NCBI GenBank assembly: GCA_024734495.1
Contig: JALMQS010000085.1
Coordinates: forward strand, 13,678,048-13,742,047
From: Forficula auricularia
Lineage: Eukaryota; Arthropoda; Insecta; Dermaptera; Forficulidae
DNA length: 64,000 nucleotides
Direction of reading: 5' to 3'
Shown here: piece by piece, positions 8,640 to 20,623 of the stretch
How the letters are laid out: every line of letters begins with the position of its first letter
Numbering within the stretch: position 1 is the stretch's first letter
Made by a program: the position numbers and the translations under genes
Notes under the pieces: generated by a model
Seen by the model: the letters and a program-made list of their open reading frames with translations, nothing else
Told to the model about the DNA's origin: nothing
Database searches by the model: none

Positions 8640-9660
8640 TGGGACTAAATAAATCATTTAATTTATAAAATTATAATATTAATAAATAAAAAATTGTTAC
8701 AAATAAACTTTACTCGTAGATTGTGAAATTTTTCTTTAATCTATATTTTGAATACGTGAGTCGCCATTCAAGTCGATTTCCTATCTGAAATTTCCATAAA
8801 GTAATTTATTATATTACTAGTAAGATATGACCTATCATTATACTATACGATATCTCTGTGAAATTATTATAGTTCTGAAAGAATATAGCAAGTTTTCTTT
8901 AACGATGAGCTATAGTAAAGTTTTCTATCTCTCTTGAATCTTGAAAAAAAGTGTTGTTTCTATCATTTCGATCTATAAGAGGAACATATTATACTTTTCC
9001 TTTTCCTCCTATTCTGATTTTAACAATAGATAATGTTATAGTTGTTTTAGTGATGGGGCAATCCAGTTCCGTGTCTCGTCACTTTAGTAGACTCTTCAAA
9101 CAAACTATAGCAATGTTTTGCATTATTATCAGATATATTTTTACCAATCATAATTATTTATACGAAACTATATTTAGAAAATATCTCAGAGCTTTGGTTA
9201 AATATTTATCATCTTCTAGCTTAACCTTTTAAACCATCATATAAACAAAAAAGCATCAAAGGCGCGAGTTTTTCTTCTCGGTGCTAACAAGAGCTAGAAA
9301 TCTTCGCCATATGTTTTTGTCACTCTTCGGTTAAACTCCTTCTAAATACAGTCACTATATTAATAATTTTATATTATTTTATTGCAATTGAGGGCAAATT
9401 TCATAGCGACTGAAAAAAATATATGAAGATTAGTTATTTCTATTTCCACTACACATATAATCCAATACAAATAATGTCTAAAACAATGCAGGAGCCCTCA
9501 AATCACCGACTAATGCATTCATTACAGAGGCAAAAGAAAATGCCATTATACCTAAGGAGAAAGTCTATCTCGTGGGTGTGATTAGAGGCTACAGTAAACT
9601 ACCGATACAACCGTGTGGATAACCATGCATGAATTTAATTTCAAAAAAAAATTATTATAT
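8640..9660. other. About 1 kb without recognised gene or repeat
   Basis: A 93-codon frame at 8951-9232 is rich in Ile, Phe, Leu and Ser as expected from AT-rich DNA and shows no motif. Nothing else stands out. Confidence 0.35.
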
Positions 9661-9664
9661 GAAT

Positions 9665-10228
9665 AAAGTATGGTAAGTGACCCAAAAGTGGTTACCTTAA
9701 AACATTTGTGTTTTATAAACAAAAAAGGGCAAATGAGCCCCAAAAATTCATTATGTTATATTGAGCCACACTTCTGCATATACAGAACGAAGGCAAGATG
9801 GAACAGCAGAATTTGGGAGCCTGCTTGCCCTTATTGTAAACACAAATGTTATATAGGTGTCCGCTTTAAGGAGTATGTTATTTTTTTATTTGTTTATTTA
9901 AAATTGACCTGGTCCATTAGAACATTTGGTCAGTGATACATAAAATACACTTTTTACAAAATTTTATATAATTATAATGTTAATTAGGTGTACAATTTAA
10001 ACTGAAATTTGAAACATTACATATTTTAACGTTTTTCAAATACATTTCTATATGTTTACGTAATTAATCACATCATGTTAGATTAATAAATGTAATTACG
10101 TCAATTTTTCTAAAGAAATTATGTATCTAACAATATATCGACCCAAGTCATCTTTGCGGTTTAAATAAGAAAGAAGAATTGGGTATGTTTTAAAGTGCCC
10201 ACTTTTGGGTCACTTACTTTATGTATTT
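9665..10228. repeat. Inverted pair of about 50-bp arms
   Basis: 'gtaagtgacccaaaagtgg' followed by 'ttaaaacat' at 9673-9712 recurs as the reverse complement at about 10180-10220. Arms are imperfect and 450 bp apart. No coding inside. Possibly a decayed foldback element. Confidence 0.6.
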
Positions 10229-10501
10229 TTTTAAATATTTGCTCGCTTTCATGTTTACGCATCCTATAAGTGTTTCCGTGTTCGTATTTAGATGTTTGAA
10301 GCGGGTAGTGGGGTGTTTGGAGTATAATTAACGACAAAATAGATCTTAAAAAAATTCGAACTGATATTAAAAAATCATTAAAAGATTCCTGCAAACAAAC
10401 CAAAATCACAGATTTTCTTAATAATAATGAGCATTAAACATGTTAAAATAATTGTCTGCCTTAGAAATGTATAATATGTTGTATTTTAGAAATAAATAAT
10501 T

Positions 10502-11555
10502 ATAGTTCGGATTATCCGTGCCGCCTCTCCCCCGCCATTAGCCCCCCCCCCCCCCCCAACACCACCCCGCACACCCCCACCCGCGACATCCACTTCCGCC
10601 CAACCCCTCCCGCCACGCCCCACCCCACTTCGCATTTGGGCCCTCACACTCGGCCCCCTTTTCCCACCCCTGCACCACCACCCCTGCATCCCACTCCATG
10701 CCCTCACCCCCACACACACCACACCCCCACCTAACCCCCTGGACCCCCACACCTACTACGCCACCCGGACTCCACCCCGCACCACCCCCTTCACCCCCTA
10801 CTCCGTCTTACTCCCTCACCCCATACCACCTCCGGCGCCCTCATTCCCCCCGGACCACCCGCACCCCATACCTTAACCCACCCACCCCCGCACCCAGTTT
10901 TTGCATTTCTAGTCTTCTAGTGACCCACAGATTATGTATATAAAATTTGGTTAAGTTGGCTCTAAGGGTTAGAATTTTCATTTTTTGACCCCCCCCCATT
11001 TTGGGTAGTGAGTTGTTGCATTTCTAGCCTTCTAGTGACCCACAGATTATGTAGACAAAATTTGGTTCAGTTTGGCCAAGAGCAAGAATTTTCATATTTT
11101 GATCTTCTCCCCCTTTTTGGGTGGTTTTTGTGGGAATTTTTTTTAACAAAAGTTGTCAGAAATCACATCACCTACAACTTTGCTTATAATAAAATTTTCC
11201 GTAGAGTTAATAGTTTAGGAGTTATTTGATAATTTTCATTCGTGCGCCCCCCCCCCCCTCAAACCCCCTTTTGGGGTCAAAAATATCAAAACGTTATATA
11301 GTTAAAAACGTAAGTTAGAAGACATCTGATGTAAATATGAAATTTCATAATAATCCCTTCAGCCGTTTTGACGTGGATCGTGAGCAACTTTTCGCGGAAC
11401 CCACGGAAACATACATACAGACAGACAGACAGACAGACAGGAATTTTGTTGACGGTGTTTTCGTTCATAACTTTTCTTGAAACGTGTGCATCCAAAATTT
11501 GGCGTGATTTGGACCAATGTACAGACAAAACCTCAATTTAATATATATATATAGA
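10502..11555 (-). mobile_element. Helitron-like element, nearly complete
   Basis: Read on the minus strand it begins at 11555 with TC after a host A (TCTATATATATATAT), has a PolyC/G-rich body, repeated GTCT units ('cctgtctgtctgtctg'), modules shared with the fragment at 3265-3603, and a very GC-rich last 350 bp ending near 10502 with a CGGAT/ATCCG hairpin. The expected CTRR reads CTAT here, so the 3' end is mutated or misplaced by a few bases. GC-rich frames at 10486-10943 are by-products of base composition. No Rep/helicase. Confidence 0.55.
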
Positions 11556-12317
11556 TTGCTGTAAATGACTATTTTGTATTAGAATCAATATCAAGAATTG
11601 AAAATTTATTTACTACTCGAAGAATTCAAAATAATACATTTTTATATGTAAATAGTATTCTTCATCATGTCCATCAGCATACTGTGCCTAATTTTAAAAC
11701 TTTTTCCCAAAATTGGCTTATTTAATCATAATTATTCTATATTCCTTATAATATAAGATTTGTAGGTTAGTGGACCAAAAGGTCATGAATTTCCTCAATT
11801 TTTATTTTTTTATCAAAATAGTTTCAGCTCTTTTCGAGATATTTCGAAAATACGAAGCGAACAAAAACTTTTCCATGTACGATTACAATACTCCACAATA
11901 AACCGTAAAAGGCATGAAAAAAAAATTAACCTCAAGTCGATGAAAATCCTGAACTGCTTGCATCCTGGTAGAGTAAGCTCACATCTACTCCAGCGATCAG
12001 ATCAAATTTGATGACGTTATATTAGAGAGTCCATACCTCACTTCTCCAACTGTTCTCAACGTGAACAAAACGCTTTTAGTCAAGATCTCTTCAACCTTAT
12101 AGTTGGGGTTAAAAAAACTGAAGAGTATTAACCCGCTTATTCAATGTTCACTGTTGATTAGTTAGGGTTCTTCTTTATTGCTACCCCCTAACGCCCCGAA
12201 AACTGAAACATTAGTGACTACTATAGAGCTGGTCAATTATTTAATTTTTGTGAAGGCAATTTTAAATTAATTTTCACCAAATTTGGCAAATTACAGAATA
12301 TGATTTATTATTTTTTT
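11556..12317. other. No gene recognised
   Basis: Unique-looking AT-rich sequence between the Helitron and the palindrome nest. 'caaaatagtttcagc' near 11815 resembles an interior block of family A, so part may be a diverged fragment. Confidence 0.35.
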
Positions 12318-12510
12318 AAAAATTATCGTAGGGAGCTGGACAAGTAATTTAAATCAAACGAAAAGTTAATTGAAAAGTTTTTGTTTTGCCGAGAGTAGCA
12401 GAGTTGCTGATTCACAAAGAGAAACAAGAGTAGACCCCGCTTGATGCAAACAAACATACACACATATATATCAGATGATATATCTCGTATATATATTATT
12501 ATTTGTTTGA

Positions 12511-12548
12511 GACTATAGTTTCGAACTTGATCTTAACTTCATCATCAG
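12511..12548 (-). ncRNA. Hammerhead-like motif, ACUAUAGUC type
   Basis: CTGATGA, T, GAA with a 12-base loop and TTC, then GAAAC and TATAGTC. Core and cleavage triplet intact; stem II only 3 bp and stem I weak (GA/UC). The opposite arm (12697-12730, plus) has GAAC in place of GAAA and is probably dead. Confidence 0.5.
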
Positions 12549-12865
12549 TCTTTTTTTAATTATAAATGGTTTTTATGGAGTCAATATCGTATGGACGGTA
12601 AAAATTTGGTGTTCCTTCGTCACTGGTGGATCAGCTTACTTACTGCTATCGTATGGATATTGACTCCATGAAAAAACATTTATAATTAAAAAAAGACTGA
12701 TGATCGAACACCAAGTCGTCGAACGCAGTCTCAAACAAATAAGTACTACATATACAGATATAACATCTCGATATACTACATATGTGTGTGTGTATGTTTA
12801 TTTGCACGCATATAGGACAACCTCTTTGTTTCTCTTTGTTCAAACGAAAAAGTCTCGTAGCTAAG

Positions 12866-12908
12866 TGAGCCAAACGTTTCGTCACTGATTAGCGACTTCC
12901 TCAGTGGC
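12866..12908 (-). ncRNA. Hammerhead-like motif, ACGUUU type, left arm
   Basis: CTGAGGA, A, stem GTCGC with GTGAC (one G-T pair), GAAAC, GTTTGGC. GCCA before the core pairs with TGGC after the cleavage position as stem I. It mirrors the motif at 13150-13190 on the other strand. Confidence 0.6.
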
Positions 12909-13149
12909 TCATTTTTTTTATAAACTTATTTGTCAGGAGTTCTAACTACAAGAAAAAACATTCTAATAGATTTAATGGTGTATGAAAGATTTTTTATATA
13001 ATTTTTAATTTTTTATAATAATCACAATTGTTTTTTCATATGTTTTCTATTGTTTTGATAATAAATTGATGATTCGGTGATGACATACTCTTTAGAATGT
13101 TTTTTCTTGTAGTTAGAACTCCTGAAGAATAAGTTTATAAAAAGAATGA

Positions 13150-13192
13150 GCCACTGAGGAAGTCGCTAATCAGTGACGAAACGTTTGGCCCA
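13150..13192 (+). ncRNA. Hammerhead-like motif, ACGUUU type, right arm
   Basis: GCCA, CTGAGGA (13154-13160), A, stem II GTCGC/GTGAC, GAAAC (13178-13182), GTTTGGC. Stem I GCCA/TGGC is intact, with ATG/CAT possibly extending it. All invariant core bases are present. Confidence 0.65.
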
Positions 13193-13330
13193 TTTAATTA
13201 AGAAACATTGCGTTTGATTTAAATTCTTGTCCAGCTCCCTACGATCCTTTTAAATATTTGATTATGGATGCGAACAACGAAATATAATTTATTAGATTTT
13301 CTAAAAATTATGAATATACAAAACTCAAAA

Positions 13331-13585
13331 GGGGCCGTCCATAAATTACGTCACACGAATTTCAAGATTTTCAGAGCTCCCCCTGTGTCACATTCTGTCA
13401 CATTTTCATTGAGCCCCCTTTTAGTCACACTATCACTTTTATATTTACTATTTATATTTGAAAATTTTAATTTGACTTATTTTGACATCACAATTTTTAA
13501 GATCTCCGGGTCTCCCTGTCACATTTTGTGACAAATCTGAGATGCCCTCCCCCCTTAATGTGTGACATAATTTTTGGACGGCCCC
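13331..13585. mobile_element. Short TIR element, GGGGCCGTCC type
   Basis: Left GGGGCCGTCCATAAATTACG and right CATAATTTTTGGACGGCCCC are inverted repeats about 26 bp long. Interior has repeated 'tcacattttgtgac'-like blocks, no coding. A second, shortened copy lies at 37084-37218. Target duplication not clear, so superfamily left open. Confidence 0.75.
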
Positions 13586-13673
13586 AAAGAGCTTACCTAT
13601 AACACATTTCTATAAAAATCAATATTTTTAAAGAAATCTTTATTTTTCATCTAAGTACGAAAAATTTAATAAA

Positions 13674-14478
13674 ATAAGCTGACGTGTTCTGATGTGGCCA
13701 TCCACTTGACTTTACCATACAACCTGGCTCCTCACTTATATTTAATAAAAATATTTATAATCATGTAGGGGAGGGGGTTAGTTTTTCCATTTTTAGACTC
13801 CTGGGGGTCCACTGATTATGTATACAAAATTTGGTTGAGTTTGGTACAAGAGCCTAGATTTTCATTTTTTGACCATACATCCCCCCCCCCATTTTGGGCG
13901 GTTAGTTTTTGCATTTTTAGACTTCTGGAGTCCCACTGATTATGTATACAAAATTTGGTTGAGTTTGGTAAATGGCTAAGGTTTTCATTTTTTGACCCCC
14001 CCCTCCCCATTTTGGGCGGTTAGTTTTTGCATTTTTAGACTTCTGGGGTCCCACTGATTATGTATACAAAATTTGGTTGAGTTTTCTCAAATGGCCTAGA
14101 TTTTTAATTTTTAACTCCCCAGCACCCCTTAATTTTGGGTCGATATGCACCAAAATCTAATCAGTTCTTAATCTCAATAGACCAAAACTACGTGTGAAAT
14201 TTGGTTTCGATATTCACACTAGTTTTTGAGCTAGCTCGTCCACAAAAATTTAGTAACGCACAGACTAACAGACATTTTGACAAAACAATTATTATCTCAA
14301 AAAATATAATTTTTTCGATGTTCACTTATTAGAGCTTTTTTGTAGAGCAAAATGCCATGGTTTCGCTCAATTTTTGTAATCAAAATAGTTTCAGTCGTTT
14401 TCTAGATATTTCGAAAAAAAAGAAGGAAAAAACCATTTTTTCCATGCACGATTACAATACTTGACCTTACCCTGTATG
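13674..14478 (-). mobile_element. Family A element, copy 3
   Basis: Complete from 'aataagctgacgtgttctga' through ACTTTACCATACA to 'ccctgtatggtaaaataa'. Three 'gcatttttagacttctgg' modules separated by C-runs, as in the copy at 3.9 kb. Open frames such as 13816-14010 are repeat artefacts. Confidence 0.8.
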
Positions 14479-14479
14479 G

Positions 14480-15240
14480 TAAAATAAAATAAAAATGCAG
14501 TGTAATTTAGCTTAGATTTCTTTTTTTTAAATGAGAGAATATATTCACATATAGGTAGTATAATGAAGTTATTTTTGGTCCTCATCTACATAATGGAATA
14601 CATTTTAACGACATGAATCACTTCAAAGTAATTTTGATTACCATTAAGTGAATTGACTTTTAAATAGAATATGTATGATATTTTGCCTGAGTTCAAAGTT
14701 TCAAATAAAAAAATAAACGAAATTAGAATTTTAATTCACAAACAAATAAATAGAATAATTTTCTTGCGATGACACAATTCGCAATTGAATAGATAATAAA
14801 AAACCACTCCAATGATAATAATTTTGAATGACTTTATTAATTAAATACTATAATCGCAATCTGCTGCTTCATATTGAAACCAGATCATATCGTAAAATAT
14901 TAATAATAAAAAAAGGGCAGGTCAGAGTGTATAATTTATTGCTGATCATTTCGGCATTTCTGGATTTCTTCACCACTTATATTCAATACTAATGATAAAG
15001 ACGTTTCAAGGTTCACAGACGACATATGGCGTATTTAATCTCGACGAAGCAGATGAATGTTTATTGATTTTGCATTTGAATACATACATCTCACTAAGGG
15101 TTAAGCAATACGTTACATTTCTTTGATTTTTTTTTCTTTGAAGGCAAGCAACATGACAGTGATTGCTTTAATAAGACAACATCACTTCAAGGGCGAAATA
15201 CTGGATATTTTTGAATGTCAGTTAAATCAGCTATTAAATA
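14480..15240. other. No gene recognised
   Basis: AT-rich, unique-looking. A slightly GC-richer part at 14950-15110 has no long frame. Confidence 0.35.
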
Positions 15241-15330
15241 TACAGGGATTCCCGGATCAACGATAAGTAGTGAACAGGGGATAGGCCAGTTTATGAAGGT
15301 CCAGAACCTAAAAAACTAAAAAAATCGAGA
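15241..15330 (+). repeat. Fragment of the ACAGGGTGTCCC element
   Basis: 'aacgataag' and 'gtgaacaggggataggccag' match the left end of the element at 55310-55804. Only the terminal 60-90 bp remain. Confidence 0.6.
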
Positions 15331-15362
15331 AAAATGAAATATACAATAAAATGAACCTATAA

Positions 15363-16100
15363 TAAAATAAATTGACACGTTCTGATGTGGCCATCCACTT
15401 GAATTTAACATACACTTCTAGTTGAATTTGGTACAAGGGCCTATATTTTCATTTTTTGACCCTGCCCCCCATCCCCATTTCGGGGGTTAGTTTTTTCATT
15501 TTTAGTCTTCTGGGGGCCCACGGAATATGTATACAAAATTTGATTGAGTTTGGTACAAGGGCCTATATTTTCATTTTTTTATCCCCCCCCCCCATTTTGG
15601 ACAGTTAGATTTTGCATTTTTAGTCTTCTGGGGTCTCACTGATAATGTATACAAAATTTGATTGAGTTTGCTCAAATAGCCTAGATTTTTTATTTTTAGC
15701 CCCCCTCCGCCCCCTTAATTTTGGGTCGATATGCACCAAAATCTAATCAGCTCTTAATCTCAATTCACCAAAACTACGTGTGAAGTTTGGTTTCGATATT
15801 CACACTAGATTTTGAGCTAGCTCGTCCACAAAAATTTGGTAACGCACAGACTAACTAACAGACGGACAACCAGACAGACTAACAGACATTTTGACAAAAC
15901 AATTATTATCTCGAAAAATATAATTTTTTCGATGTTCACTTATTAGAGCTTTTTTGTAGACCGAAATGCCATGGTTTCGCCCAATTTTTTTTATCAAAAT
16001 AGTTTCAGCCGTTTTTGATATATTTCGAAAAAAAGAAGCAAAAATACACTTTTTTCATTCACGATTACAATACTTGACCATACCCCTGTATGGTAAGGTA
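15363..16100 (-). mobile_element. Family A element, copy 4
   Basis: Same block order as the other copies; the outer end is diverged (AATTTAACATACA in place of ACTTTACCATACA) but the inner end 'ctgtatggtaaggtaaa' is kept. No coding. Confidence 0.75.
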
Positions 16101-16343
16101 AAAAGAGAGTTATTATTTTTTGGAAATTGAGGGATCCAAAAAATTAGATCTATCAATATAAGTTTTACGATAATAAAAATACGTCAATTGAATAATTCAA
16201 ATTCTCTTTTAATTTCTAAATTCGTTCACTTTGTGGCTGTCATTTAATGACGCATTGCCTTTTTAAATATTATACAAGTAGATCTTTAATTTAAGGTATG
16301 TAGATATATTAGAATTAATTTAAATTAAAAAAAAAATTAGCAA

Positions 16344-16967
16344 TGGGGCATTCCACGCCAAATCGGACGGTTTGAAAAGTTTTAATTTTTGATTTCCATC
16401 ATTTTTTGACATTTTTTAGTACCCATCAAAAAACTCTTCCTGGTAAATTTTGAAATTTTTTGTGCACCGGTTTAAAAGATATGGAGTTTCGGTTTTTTGC
16501 TTATAACTTCTTCAAAAAATGGTCCAAATTCAAAATGTTTTTTTTTTTTACATACTTTTTAGAAAAAATAGTAATTATCATAGGCCCACTATTAACCAGG
16601 TCTTACAATTTGTAGAATGAATAGAAGTTTAAAATAAAAAAAATTATCAAAAAATCGAAGAGTACATACAGTTTCAAAAACAAGATTACAATTTTCAAAC
16701 TCAAAAATCCCATCTTAAAACACTTTAAATAAATTGTTTGTATTTTTTTTAAAAAAAAAATGTAAAAAAATTTGAATTTGGACCATTTTTGAAGAAATTA
16801 TGATGAGCAAAAAAGCGAAATTCCATATCCTTTAAGCCTGTGATCAAAAAAGTTTCAAAATTTACCAGGAAGAGTTTTTTGATGGGTACTAAAAAAATGT
16901 CAAAAAATGAAGGAAATCAAAAATTAAAATTTTTCAAACCGTCCAATTTGGCGTGGAATGCCCCATA
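16344..16967. mobile_element. Family F foldback, copy 1
   Basis: Starts GGGGCATTCCACGCCAAAT and ends with its near-exact inverse. Almost the whole 624 bp is one palindrome: 'tcaaaaaactcttcctggta', 'ttaaaagatat', 'tggtccaaattc' recur inverted. No transposase. Sister copies at 38971-39958, 40985-41974 and a half at 19120-19226. Confidence 0.9.
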
Positions 16968-17594
16968 TATATTTGCATCTCTGAGAGAAATGATTCAGAA
17001 TGATATTTAAGATGAATAATAAGGACCATTTATTCAATATCATATTCCATCCACATGGTCTTAGCCATCCCTTGAATAGAGACAATTTCAACAACGTTTC
17101 GAAAAGAGAAAGTCCAAAAAGCAAACTTTTCTCTCACTAGGAGAGATTATCGGGTTAACTAAATTCATTTGAATATAAATTAATGTGATGAGAATAAAAG
17201 ATATAAAATAGTTTTGTTCATGAATGGTCTTAAAGGTCTATTATGGATTAAATCTTCTTTGTTGGGAAATAACAAAGAATCATCGGGATCTTCCATACTA
17301 ATAGTCATAGGATAAATTGCAGGTCATATAATTTAATGAGCTGCACACTTTGGGATATTGAAAGCACCTAATCCCTAAAATCTCGGAAAATAAGCAGCAT
17401 GTGGCCTGGTTATTTCTCATGTGGGGTACCTTTTTCTGGTCTTTACTATTCATATTCTCTAAAATGTTTCAGAAGTAGAACATTACGTTGTTCCAAGCAA
17501 AAAACAAAGTTGTAACAAAAAGACATATAATAGGCCAGTTCATCCTATTTCTATAGGTACGGTGACAAATTCACAAATTGATGGTAATGAATTC
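16968..17594. other. No gene recognised
   Basis: A 66-codon frame at 16924-17124 overlaps the family F end and is not credible. A small family A end ('gtgtccattcacgtgacttt' with 'accatacacctgg') is at 17595-17665. Confidence 0.4.
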
Positions 17595-17689
17595 AAATAA
17601 ACTGATGTGTCCATTCACGTGACTTTACCATACACCTGGGTACTCTCTTAAATTTAATAATGAATTAAAATAATTTAATTTATATTATT

Positions 17690-18990
17690 AAATGAGCAAT
17701 TCTTGTATATATACATTAGGGTGGCCCTTATTTTGGGTATTTTCGAATTTTTATGCTCGTATATTATACATATATCCAATCAGGTTCTCAAAAACGGCAC
17801 TAACGATTTCGATAAAAATTGGAATACTTATCAAGTATCATGAGTTATTAGTTGTGTCAAATTTTTAATCCGATTGAAATAAAGGAAGGGAGTGTAAATT
17901 AGTCATGTCGCAAAATAAATATTTTAATCGTTTATATATATCTCGTCTTCGGAAAGTCGCAGAGCCTTGAAATTTAAAGCTTAAACTATCTAGAAGCTAC
18001 AAGAAGTACCACAAGATTTTGGCTAAAATAGAAGTACCGGAAGTTAATTTTTGCGTACGTAAGAATGTACCCCCCTGCGTTTCGCAACCATAAATCTCAG
18101 AGCTACGAAATTCGAAATTTAAGCTCGATATAGGTTAGAAGGGTTACAGCAAGCTTTGGTGTGGTGTCCCCGGTCCTTCAGAGACCTGCACGCCCTGAGT
18201 GTCCCCAAAACTACATTAAACAAAATGGCACTCAGGACGATGCTAGGTTCCCTTTTTAACTTTTCAGGCTATATGAGGCGGACATTCCGGACGGGACCCG
18301 GCCTTGGTTAATAAGATTAATAACTAGTCTTCTCCGACAAATAACCTTTCTGCGGTGCCCAGCTCAATTTAAACGAGTTTTATTTATATTTTTTAGCATA
18401 TAATATTATTTATTATTATTTTTTTATTTATTATTTTATTATATTGTAACACTATCATATTTATTTATTGTTTTTTTTCTTTTAATGTGTTAACCGCATT
18501 GCACAGTTGTGGGGCACTGTTGGTACTCCCAACGCTAGTAGTAATCTGATCTACTGGCGCCCATATATGCATTATTCTAGTTATTAGCCATAAACATCTG
18601 GTGCTTTATTTGGACGGCTGATGAGGTGTTTCATGATTATTTGTAAAAAATCTGTTTTCTTTTTTGTAAAGGGCTGCCCCCTCTGCATGGCGCATTAAAT
18701 CAGTCATTGAAATCGGAAAACCGGAAGTTGACATTTACCTGAAAGACTTTTTTTAGGATTTTTTCAAAAACGGAACTAACGATTTTTTAAAAAAATTGGT
18801 ATACTTATCAAGTATCATGAGTTGTTAGTCGTGTATTGATTTTAATCCGATTGAAATAAAGGAAGCGGGTGTAAATTAGTCTTGTCGCAAAATAAATATT
18901 TTAATCATTCATATATCATCTTCGGTAAGTCGCGGAGCCTTGAAATCTGAATTTTAAGCTATTTAGAAGCAAAAAGTTACCGTTAGCTCG
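17690..18990. repeat. Two direct copies of a family D-related segment
   Basis: 17788-17995 and 18762-18970 share 'cttatcaagtatcatgagtt', 'ttaatccgattgaaataaag', 'gtcgcaaaataaatatttta' and 'gagccttgaaat'. The first begins at 'gagcaattcttgtatatata', a start also visible at 46808; the second ends at 'gctcggtgctccaggcactt', like the family D end at 26.8 kb. The stretch between (18190-18690) is unrelated, with AT runs, and has no recognised gene. Confidence 0.65.
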
Positions 18991-19119
18991 GTGCTCCAGG
19001 CACTTATTATTTACGAAAGAACCTCCCATCTTAATTTTGGGCACATTAGCAATTAATAATATCTCATTTTAATTATTAGAAAATTTTATTAGAAATATCA
19101 CTTTTTTTGGATTTTTGTT

Positions 19120-19226
19120 TGAAAATATTTTTGACCCCCCCCCCCCTCCCTCAATTTCTCATAGAGTCATTTTCATTTTCAAATTAAATTTTTCAAACCA
19201 TCCGATTTGGCGTGGAATGCCCCATA
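19120..19226 (+). repeat. Family F right half
   Basis: 'tttttcaaaccatccgattt' then 'ggcgtggaatgcccc' equals a family F right terminus without its partner. Preceded by a C-run and 'attttcaaat'. Confidence 0.65.
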
Positions 19227-19399
19227 GGAAACATTTTTTTTTTTAATTTTAATTAATTCCAATATATTTATTTATCTACATACCTTAAATTAAAGATCTA
19301 CTTGTATAATATTTAAAAAGGCAATGCGTCATTAAATGACAGCCACAAAGAGAACAAATTTATAAATTAAAAGATGTATTTTTATTACCTACAAATAAA

Positions 19400-20620
19400 C
19401 TGAAACGATATAAATGGAAATTCTTTCTAGTTTATTTGATTTACCATAATTGTTAATAATTTCAAAAGATTTCTCAAATCTTTATTTCTGAATACATAAA
19501 GAATGCATTCAGGTTTTTATCACTTAGTTGTGAAACATTAGGTATAGATATTAGAATAAAATAAATGATAATAACAATATAATAACAAGATATGTATAAT
19601 TCATATACATAAATCATATTCTATGTGAGACGGAATAAATTACTTTTTAAATATTTTTCTTTATTGTAATGTAAATAAAATAATTACATTAGGTGGTATT
19701 GTCCCTTTTGTCACTCTTAATGTTAATACTTTTTTTTTACAACGCTTTTATTGCGATTTTAAGAGCGGAATAGGAGTCGAGAGCTGAATAAATTAGCTTA
19801 CTCTCAGATACTTGGGAATTAACTGCTAAAAATGACTGCATTTTGACCCCCTAACCAAGCATAAACCAAGGTGAACAAAGAAAACCTTAGTTCACTCACA
19901 GTTTTATTATCCTTTGCAAATTGTTTCTAAAATCTTCAGAAACTTTTTCATAATTTTATTTTTATTATTAGATGACCATGAGCCAACTTCTACCTGAAAG
20001 TGTCACTCTAGTAGAATTTCGTATTCAAGTTCGTGAATAATTATATACTCTATACTTGGGCGAATATATTTAAGGACTTATATGAAGTTTTTCGGAAACT
20101 TTTGTAAATATTAAGAGCCGAAGGGATATATAGAAATTTTGGTAGTTAAAATCACTTCCTTATAATATTCAATTTTTTTTTAATTTTTAAAATTATTCTT
20201 TATCTCTAAAGCGAGGAGTAACAAATTAATATAAGGGAAAAATATATATATATATTTTTTATAAAGAGAGGAGCGGCGTTAATTTTTGAAATGAAATTTT
20301 CTTTAGCGACGTATCTGTTTGAATTTGTGTGTTACAATAAAGGGAAATGACTCAATAGAGTAGACAAGTAATTACTTACGAACAATTTGTGTTTGGAATA
20401 TGAGATACTACTTATAAAATAATAATAGATCAATTTAATGGGTTTTTTGTATTCTATATGTACACCAAATAAGGACTAATTGACTAGTGAGACAAAATCA
20501 TATATTGAATCGCTAGAGGTGCAGAGTAGATGCATTAAAATATGGAGCTTCAATAACATATATGAATAAGTTTAACAAAATATGTTATCTTCAACAGGAA
20601 ATCAATGTCGGTGTCCTCTA
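19400..20620. other. No gene recognised
   Basis: AT-rich; contains an inverted piece of family G at about 20285-20350 ('agcgacgtatctgtttgaat', 'aaagggaaatgactca'). Otherwise nothing that I can assign. Confidence 0.35.
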
Positions 20621-20623
20621 CTT

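Larger units (their letters stand above)
12318..13255. mobile_element. Nest of palindromes: outer arms around two inner foldbacks
   Basis: Outer arms contain 'cgtagggagctggacaag' plus 'tttaaatcaaacg' at 12328-12362 and its reverse complement at about 13211-13246. Inside are two palindromes side by side: 12405-12845 ('cacaaagagaaac' to 'gtttctctttgt') and 12862-13190 ('gagccaaacgtttcgtcact' to its inverse). Each carries hammerhead-like cores on both arms. No coding. Best read as Penelope-type terminal repeats in inverted pairs inserted in or forming one larger foldback. Confidence 0.75.
16209..19375. repeat. Outer inverted pair, 3 kb apart
   Basis: Left arm 16209-16345 has 'cactttgtggctgtcattta', 'atgacgcattgcc', 'aagtagatctttaattta' and 'aggtatgtagat'; the right arm 19228-19375 carries the reverse complement in order. 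Between them lie a family F palindrome, a two-copy direct repeat and a family F half. The arms were probably one foldback later expanded by insertions. Confidence 0.8.

Noticed and set aside
8951..9232. 93-codon frame as a membrane protein
   Set aside because: Hydrophobic residues follow from AT-rich codons; no motif, no codon bias, no context.
10486..10943. Gly- and Pro-rich frames in a GC-rich block
   Set aside because: Artefacts of the C-rich Helitron end; open in several frames at once.
18600..18640. CTGATGAG at 18620 as another hammerhead
   Set aside because: No GAAA with a stem II follows within the expected distance.
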